Assembly (NCBI GenBank): GCA_001600415.1
Contig: BCJX01000015.1
Span: 821,303 to 885,302 of the forward strand
Reading direction: 5' to 3'
Source: Pascua guehoae
Taxonomy: Eukaryota; Basidiomycota; Tremellomycetes; Trichosporonales; Trichosporonaceae
Length of the DNA: 64,000 nt
Part shown: positions 56,652-64,000 of the stretch, in pieces
Layout of the letters: each line of letters begins with the position of its first letter
Numbering within the stretch: the first letter of the stretch is position 1
Translations under genes and position numbers: made by a program
The notes under the pieces: model-generated
Told to the model about the DNA's origin: nothing
Database searches by the model: none
Seen by the model: only the letters and a program-made list of their open reading frames with translations

Positions 56652-59600
56652 ATGTTCCGTGGCCTCCCAACGTTCAAGTCGTTGCCGCAGGCGATTGGCC
56701 TGCCGTTCCTATCGTCCCAAGAAGACGCGCAGATCGCGTTCAAGACTGGCGAGAACGGGTTCAAGCGGTTGTTTGGCGAGGATGTGAGTGGTGCATCGTG
56801 TGGGAGAGGTAGGCGTGTTGGCAGTGGTGCAGCTTCAGCAGCGGGGCAGTGGTCGAGCTCGGCTTGCACACGCGTCTCGCCGCCCAAACCTCGCGCTGGG
56901 CTGCTCGCAGCTCGCGCAGCAGCACAGTCGAGCTGCGTAACCGAGGCCGCTTTGCCGCGCACCATACCCTTACTGACTGCAGGTCATTCCACTGAGCGAG
57001 GAATCGTACTGGTCGCAGTACTGGACCGTGTTCTCGTCTGTGGCCGATGTGTACAATCTCATCTCGGCGCAGGACGTGCGGCAGGCGCTAGGTGCCAACC
57101 CGACCAACGCGGCCAACCTCGTCGAAGCCCTCTCGCACCACCTCTTCACCCTCCTGCCGTCGAACACGTTCCCGTCGTCGTCGATCGTGGCCCCCGCGCG
57201 CGTGAGCGCGTCCGCAGAAGCCCTCAACTGCCTGCGCGTACTGGGACGTATCCTCGTGGTCGCCTACGAGGCCGAGGACGGGAGCGTGGGAAGTGTGGGC
57301 GGCAAGACGTGGGCCGACCTGCACCTTTGGGCACGTCAAAGGGTCGTCAAAACACAGCAGGAGGACGCCGAGCTCGAGAGGGCGCGTGAGGAGGAGGGGG
57401 AGGACCAGTTTACGATTGGCGACGAGGACGACGACGAGGGTGATGGCCAAGACGAGGGCGCGCGAGCATTCAAGGCCAGTATTGGCAATCCCGCGCCGGC
57501 GCAAGAGGACGCCAACGACAGTGGCAAGGATGAAAACGGGACGCTGCGCGACCCACTCGCCAACCCCGACCCGGAGGAGGGGTCTGCGCCACCCGCCGAG
57601 GACGAGGGCGACTTTGTCCCCTGTCTCGCGGACCGGCTGTTCAGCTGCACCATCGACCTCTTGTTCTGTGCTGGCTTCACAGTGCCCGATTCGGTGCGCG
57701 GCGAGGACGGCCTGGGCGACAAGATCAACGTGAGTCGGCCACGGGGTCTCCTGGGTGGCATCACTGACAAACCAGTATGTGATCTGGGAGAAGGGTGTGG
57801 GGAGCACGGTCGCGGTGGGCTCGACCTCCGAGCTGGACCGAAACAAGGCCGAGGTGCTGCGTTTCCTGCTCATCCTCGTCTCGACCACCATGTACACTCC
57901 GCCGTCGGCTCTGCAGACCGTGCCCAACGCCCCACTGGAGCATCTGACCACCGCGCTCGAGCGCCGCCTCGTGCTCTCCCTCCTGTGCTCGCTGCTCAAC
58001 ACATCGCTCGCCTCGCCCAAATCGGGCACGGCAGCCGTGCCGTACAACCACCTCGTCTTCCGCGCAAGTGACGAGCGCCGCACGCTCGTGCGCATGTGTC
58101 TCATGACACTCCTCACCGCCCTCGACTACCACAGTATCGACATGTGCGTGCCCCCTCCAGGCACCGCACCCGAGACCAAGGACGACAATGCGTTCCGCTA
58201 CTTTATCTCAAAGCTGCACCGCAAAGACGACCTCTCGTTTGTCCTCGGCGGCATCCTCGGTATCCTCGACGAACACTTGGCAGTGTCCAACAATTACCTT
58301 CCGGGAAGCAAGAAGCCGGTACCCTACATTCTCGAGGCTTGTGCGTATCTCATCCGACCGTCCGATGGGCAAAGAGTTGGGCCTTTCGGTCTGTGCCGGA
58401 TGTGCCTGTGCTAACGCAGCAGACATGCTTCTGTGGCGCCTCGTCGATCTCAACAAGGTGAGTCTGCAGTCCGTGTCCAACCGCGTCCTAACCCCCCAGC
58501 GCTTCCGAACCTACCTCTTTGAGTCGGGCAAGGCCATCGATGTCATCGGCCACATTCTCATCTGCTGCCTCGAGCTCAAGGGCGATCCTGCCAACCACGG
58601 CCTGCTGCGCCTCCTGTCGTACCTCCTCCAGACACTGTCGGCCGACCCAGGCTTTGCCCAGGCCATCAACCAGCCCCTCCGCCAGACGGTGCCTGCCAAA
58701 TGGGCCGTGGCTGGCAGTGCTGCCGACTTTATGATTGTCGTGAGTGCCGCAACCTGACACAATTTACTAGAGTACCGTACTCACTCCCAGTCCGTCTACT
58801 CGATTGCCACGACGCCAGGCCTCAACCCACTGTTCCCCGCGTTGACCATTTCCATTGCCAACGTCGCACCGCACCTGCGCCATGTCGGTGTGCAGGCGTC
58901 CACGCGCTTGATGCAGCTGTTCAAGGCATTCTCAGCACCAAACTTTCTCCTCGCCGACGAGGGCCACCCACGCCTCGTCTACTACTTGCTCGAGACATTC
59001 AACGCCGTTCTCTATCACCAGCTCAACGAGAACCCAAACCTGGTATACGCCATTCTCCAATCGCACCAGGACTTCCAGAAACTCGCAACGTTTACACTCA
59101 TGTCGGGCCTGCGTGAGATTCTACGCAAAAAGGCGCTCCGTGCCGCCGCCGAGCGCGAGCAGACGGATCGCAACACACCCCCACCGCGGGGGCTGGTGCG
59201 AACCGACTCTGAGCTCCAAATGCTGGCCGAAAAGGCTCGTCTGCTAGGACGCGAGATTGGCGACGACGACGAAGACGACACGGTCTCGCTCAATGCGGGA
59301 CATACACCTGCAACCGCAACCGCAACCGCACCTGCGGGCTCGCGGTCTAGCGGCGAGGCTGCACCCGCTTCGGTCGGCTCCCCCGTGTCCTCCACGGCCG
59401 CCGAACGGTCGACGCCAATGAGCGAAAAGGCGCGCGGAAAGATGCGCGCGACCGACGACGCGAGCTCGGTCCACGATGCCGAGGACGAGGAGGAGCTGCG
59501 CCGCGTCGCTGCCGCGGGTGTCGGACCAAACGGCTACGTCCCCACGCAGGAGTGGGTCACGAGCTGGCAGAAGGGGTGAGTACGAGTGGCGGCGAGCATG

Positions 59601-60029
59601 TGCGGCAGCACGGCATCACAGGCGAACCGCCCTCGCCATAGACTAATTCCCCCGTTAGACCGACCGCTGACACTCAGACTCCCCCTCGACCCCGTCCTCA
59701 TCGCCATCACCGAGCTCCTTCCCAAGATCCAAGACTCGCAGCCGCCGCGCGCAGGCGGGCCTTCGTCCAAGGTCTTCAACCTCCTCAAGGGCGCGTCGCT
59801 CGAGGATGTCTTGCCCCCTGCCCCGCCCGTGCTCCCGCGCAAGTTCATGTGGTCGCCCCAGAGCTGTGTGTGGCTCACGTCGCTCCTGTGGGGCGACATT
59901 TATGTCGCTGGCATGGCCGCGGGCGTGTGGAAGGACACGCACGTGCGGCTCTTTGGCGTCAAGCAGGCGCCCGTGACGGGACGGCAGAAGCAGGTCGACC
60001 GCGTGCTCAAGATGATTGGTGTCGTGTGA
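56652..60029 (+). CDS. HID1: HID1 family protein (dense-core vesicle/Golgi trafficking)
   Basis: Seven exons (56652-56783, 56983-57729, 57776-58340, 58423-58457, 58500-58739, 58791-59575, 59678-60029) encode 951 aa. HID1 proteins are Golgi-associated factors for protein sorting. Family landmarks: ESYWSQYWTVFSSVADVYNLI; CLADRLFSCTIDLLFCAGFTVP; YVIWEKGVG; NKAEVLRFLLILVSTTMY; FISKLHRKDDLSFVLGGI; and LFESGKAIDVIGHILICCLELK. PTQEWVTSWQKGLPLDPVLIAI and a C-terminal MWSPQSCVWLTSLLWGDIYVA also fit. Fungal-specific acidic inserts lie near residues 235-280 (FTIGDEDDDEGDG) and 820-900. Animal HID1 carries an N-myristoylated Gly2; here residue 2 is Phe, so that anchor is not present with this start. Confidence 0.92.
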
Positions 60030-60236
60030 GCGTGAGCGTGCGCGTGCACGGAGTGCACGCGACGCATAGTGCCACTCAACAGCTCGAGTTGTGATGCGCA
60101 ACGCTAGCAAGCAGACGTGGATCGCATGAGATCGCATATGATCCCAAGATGGTGTCGGTGTCGGTACATCGGATGGCATGCATGGCGTACTTGTCACGCG
60201 ACGAGATTGTCTTAATTTCACCAGAGTATATAGTTA

Positions 60237-61104
60237 TTAACCCAGCATGTCAAGCGTTTCTTTTCTCTGATCCTTTACCCAACTCCGACCAATGGCACTC
60301 GGTTCACTACCACCAGGCTTAGGTGTGGCCGTGCTGCCGTCAGCCACACGGCGCCCACTTGAACTCACGACACCACGGTCCTCGTACGCGTCGTCGATGA
60401 GCTTGATCTCGTCCTCGGTGAGCTTGATGTTGACGCCGTCTGCGGTCAGTGTGTTGCGAGGCAGTGGGGGAGTTGGCGAGCTCGCCGTGTCTAGTACAGC
60501 GGGGGGTGTGGTGGCACAGTGGACTACGGACGCCGGTGGGGTGCAGTACAACCGTCAACACCCAAGTAGATGAAACCTGATGACACCTGAAGAAGACAGG
60601 CAACGCACGCGATAAACACACCACACAACACAAACACCACACAACACAACACAACACAACACAACACAACACAACAAAACACAACAAAACACAACACGAC
60701 ACAACACGACACCACACCATACAACACAACACACCACAACACAAAACACCACAACACAACACCACAAAACACAACAAAACACAACCACAAGACACACCAA
60801 TAAGCTCCCGCAGACTCTCCAACTTTGTCGTCCCCACAATCGGCGCCGTGACGAAATCCTTGCCGAGGCTCCACGCGAGCGCCGCCTGGGCCATCGAAAT
60901 GCCGCGCTTGGCGGCGACCTGCTCGACGCGCTTGTTGACGAGCTTTGTGGCGTCGGAGGGATTGTTGAGCCCGCGCTGCGTCCACTGCGCGTCCGTCTGG
61001 GAGCGCGCCGTGGGCGCCGCGTCGAAGGGGCGCGTGAGGAAGCCGCGGCCGAGGGGGGACCAGGGGATCATGCCGGTGCCGAAGAGCTGGGTGTTAGTTG
61101 GGAA

Positions 61105-61169
<65 letters not shown>

Positions 61170-63734
61170 GGGGAGGGGAGGGGAGTTGGAGTTGGTTGGG
61201 GTTGGCAGGGAGTTAGAGTGGTAGGGAGGTGGTTGGGGTTGGGGGAGTTGGGGGGCAGTTGGGAGTGGAGGGTGTTGCTTGGAGCTGACGGCAAAGGGTC
61301 CAAGAATGGCGAGCCTCGGTAGAATGGAGGAAGGACAGTAATGATGCACAAATCGGCGGTGAGACACAGACTCCGACTCAGACTCAGACTCAGACTCAGA
61401 CGCCTAGCCTCGACGGCATGCCACACGCCCACAACCGCACACCACACGCGCGACCCACCTTGAGCGTCGGGACCATCTCGCGCTCCTCCTCGCGATACAT
61501 TGCATTGTGGAAGTTTTGCATCGAGATGAACTGCGTCAGGTTGTGCTTGTCGGCGTAGTCTGGGAATCAGCGGTGGATGGGAGCAGCAGGCAAGTGGCCG
61601 AGCGGGGGTGGGTGTTGTCACGAGTCCAGGCGTGGTGGGAGAGTTTCTGGCGGTAGAAGGCGGTGGAGAACAGGACGCGCCGGGACGATCCTAACCATCA
61701 TCACCAGCATCCTCTGCCTCCCCAGTCCTCACCGCCTGCAAGCCTGCAACGACTCTTCTGGGCCAGTTGCTCTCCACCCGCCCGCCCGCCCGCTCCACTT
61801 TGGTTACCTCCCTCTTGCGCCCACACTCACTCTGCATCTGGTGGAACTGGTAGGCCCAGCAGCTGCTCATGCCAATGTACCGCGCGAGGCCGGCCTGGAC
61901 GACGTCGTGCAGCGCCTGCATCGTCTCCTCGATGGGCGTGTCGTAGTCGAACCTGGAGTCAGCGATGTTCGTGGAGATGTGAATTGTACGAGGTGCAAGC
62001 TGGAGAGTTCCCGAGTTCCCCATGGAGATGGACGGGGGTGACAGGCATGGTACCCGGTTGCTCATGCGAGAGCGCCCTCTGGCATGACGTAGCACACCGC
62101 TGGTGGCAGTCTGCACGGTTACACGCGTGTGCACCTAACTTGCAACCTACCCCACACCACCCATCGCCTGTCACACAGGGAACATATGCCCGCCAGTGCC
62201 ACTGTGCCATACCAAACACCCTGCCACTCCCCAGTCCACAAGCCCCACCCCAGCCACACCCAGCACACCCAGTCCACACACCAGACCCGCCTCTCCCCGC
62301 GAGACCCCCGACGCCGCTCACCGATGACACTGGAGCACATCGACATAGTCGAGCTGGAGGCGCTCGAGGCTCGCCTTGATGCTGTCAAAGATGTGCTTGC
62401 GGCTCAGGCCGTGCTGGTTGACGCGCAGGGGCGAGTTTGAGTCGGCCGTGTACCCGTGGATGGGGAAGTAGACCTGGGTTGTGAGCGGGACGGGAACGCG
62501 GGCGGGGGCGTGACGGAGTATTGGTGGGGGGGGGGGGGGGTAAGGTGGGTTAGGCCATGGAGAGGGGCAGGATTGGCGGGATGCTTAGTCCAATGTATCC
62601 TAGGACGGACGCATGCGCGTATCCCGTCTAGCCTACCGCAGGAGCGCATCCCCGCCACGCTCTGATGCGGCCGCACCACTCTACCGGCTAGCTACCGGCG
62701 CGACACACCCCTACGGCGTACGCGCACGCACCTTTGTGAGGACGACAAACGCCTCGCGCGGGGCGCCAATCTCCTTGATGGCCTTGCCGAGGATCACCTC
62801 GGACTCGCCGGCAGAGTAGACGTTGGCCGTGCTGCGTGTTAGCCGGGAATCGGGGATGGCGCGAGCCGTCGGATGACATGGAGGAGCGGGGATTTCTGCA
62901 GCCCCACAAGTGTTGTTGAGCTTTGTCGCCCCGATATCCCCCCCGCCATGCCTATTTCGGTTGCCAGCCTGGACCGCATTCCGGCCACACTACACTCGCT
63001 GTGCTAGCTGTGCTATCCGGGCACCATGCCAGCACATCGACACCACGGCATGGCCAGGCAGAGGCAGCCCGCTCTGCCACAACGCCCGCCCGCAGTCACA
63101 TTTCCATCCAACGGAAACCGCTCCGTCGTTCTGCGGGTATCCGCCCCAACTCCTCCCAAGCCCCACATCCCCAAACCCAACAACACGCCCACTCACTCAA
63201 ACGTGTTGATGCCCCGTTCAAACGCATACTTGATGTGCTCGATGCCGTCCTTTTCCGTGAGGCACCAGGGGAGCACGTCCTTGTCGCCGTAGGCTGGGGT
63301 TAGTGGTAGTCGGGGATCGGGAGTGTGCTGGGGGTCGAGAGTGGGCGGAGGAGGGACTGCGAACGAGGAGTGGGGGGAGAGAGTAGCAAGCATCAGAGGC
63401 GGAGCCACGCCGCCAGTCGACGTCTAGCATCCGCGCCTCTCATGCTCCCCTAGGTATGGGGCTGGCGGTTGCGTCGTCGCTGACTTCTGGCGTCTTCGGA
63501 CCCGTTCACCGCCCAACCTCGATGGAATTCGCCCACGCCCGGCGCGCCCGGACCAACGACACGCACACATGCACCCCCTGGGATCAGCAGTTGCACCAAC
63601 ACGATACGTGTCAACGTCGGCACGTACAGAATCAGGCGGGAGACCTTGAGGCCCGACTTGCCCAGGCGGACTGGTGTGAGCTGCATCCGTGTTAGGTGCG
63701 TACCGTAGGGCATCTTGTCGGATTTGGCAGACAT
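60237..63734 (-). CDS. Aldo/keto reductase
   Basis: Nine exons sum to 393 aa: 63628-63734, 63567-63577, 63197-63293, 62732-62831, 62322-62473, 61831-61952, 61459-61559, 60798-61086, 60237-60439. NADPH-dependent reductase of carbonyl compounds. The catalytic tetrad is visible: Asp and Tyr in [14 protein letters not shown], Lys in VVLTKVYFP, His in [64 protein letters not shown] and cofactor-binding [14 protein letters not shown] also match. Exon 2 is only 11 bases but is needed for the family motif LILGCMSYG. Introns are long and repeat-laden, with poly-G, ACAAC and ACTCAG repeats. The physiological substrate is unknown. The closest general type is the fungal versiconal-reductase/aryl-alcohol-dehydrogenase-like group. 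Confidence 0.92.
60600..60785. repeat. ACAAC/ACACA imperfect repeat in intron 8
   Basis: Roughly 185 bases of A/C-only sequence (acaacacaac units with aaaac and cgac variants) fill the last intron of the aldo/keto reductase gene. Confidence 0.85.
61107..61168. repeat. Poly-G tract of 62 bases in intron 7
   Basis: An unbroken run of 62 G on the plus strand (C on the coding strand), starting about 20 bases from the exon 8 acceptor. A G-rich, T-spotted sequence follows to about 61260. Confidence 0.85.
61371..61402. repeat. ACTCAG hexamer repeat in intron 7
   Basis: About five copies of ACTCAG/GACTCA head to tail. Confidence 0.85.
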
Positions 63735-64000
63735 GCTGGGCTTTGGCTCGAGGGGAGGCAGTGGAGAGAGAGGACTTGGTGTGTGGGGAAAGGCTTTGAC
63801 CACACGCAAACAGGGTACGCTGGATGTGAAGTCGTTAGTCGAGGGTGGACTTGTAGTTGTGTATTCCGAGTCGAGTGACTAGTGACTGACTGCCCAAGCC
63901 ACCATTGCATGCACGGAGTGCCATTTACGGAGCCGGGTGGGCCGTGGATGTGCTTCTTCCGAGGCCATGGCGTCATACCCGAGGTGGAGGCCCAGGCACC
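63735..64000. other. Upstream flank of the aldo/keto reductase gene
   Basis: The window ends 266 bases upstream of this start. No other gene is recognised. Confidence 0.6.

Overview
The window looks like a gene-dense piece of a GC-rich nuclear fungal genome. Nearly every protein gene is cut by many short introns (mostly 40-90 bases). The donors are GTGAGT/GTGCGT-like, and a CTAAC-type branch site sits only a few bases before the AG acceptor. The protein set (MCM3, STI1, RVB1, SF3A1, HID1, MPC, PPT1) is eukaryotic. The gene architecture fits a basidiomycete yeast, most likely Tremellomycetes/Trichosporonales; that placement is inference from style, not a database match. No virus, plasmid, complete transposon, rRNA gene or CRISPR array was seen. 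Reading frames were rebuilt exon by exon. For almost all genes the proposed exons sum to a multiple of three and the phases join correctly.

Layout, left to right: a DUF7918-like protein with a terminal SUMO-interaction-like motif (-); tRNA-Glu (-); DPH5 (+); a 2,2-dialkylglycine decarboxylase-like aminotransferase (-); MCM3 (-) and STI1 (+) sharing a divergent promoter; a small coiled-coil protein (-); a SYLF-domain protein (+); a small secreted protein of unknown family (-); a large hybrid histidine kinase (+); a palmitoyl-protein thioesterase (-); a mitochondrial pyruvate carrier subunit (+); a D-erythronate-dehydrogenase-like SDR (+); a type II membrane protein with SGNH/PC-esterase features (+); a small B12D/MLRQ-like mitochondrial protein (+); tRNA-Cys (+); an F-box protein (-); a myo-inositol-type transporter (+); SF3A1 (-); a formin-type GBD/FH3 protein (+); mitochondrial bL34 (-); RVB1 (+); HID1 (+); and an aldo/keto reductase (-).

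This is mostly housekeeping: replication, chromatin remodelling, splicing, chaperoning, translation-factor modification, mitochondrial function and secretory trafficking. I see no gene cluster acting as one pathway, and no convincing undescribed multi-gene system. The interesting material is at smaller scale. It includes inferred microexons of 7, 11, 15, 16 and 17 bases, and two ACGCGT boxes upstream of MCM3. Two helically periodic degenerate repeats (GCCAA and TTGGC) flank the erythronate-dehydrogenase-like gene. There are intronic poly-C/poly-G runs up to 62 bases, two introns near 1 kb in otherwise short-intron genes, and a stop-free in-frame intron in MCM3 whose retention would add a Cys-rich peptide.
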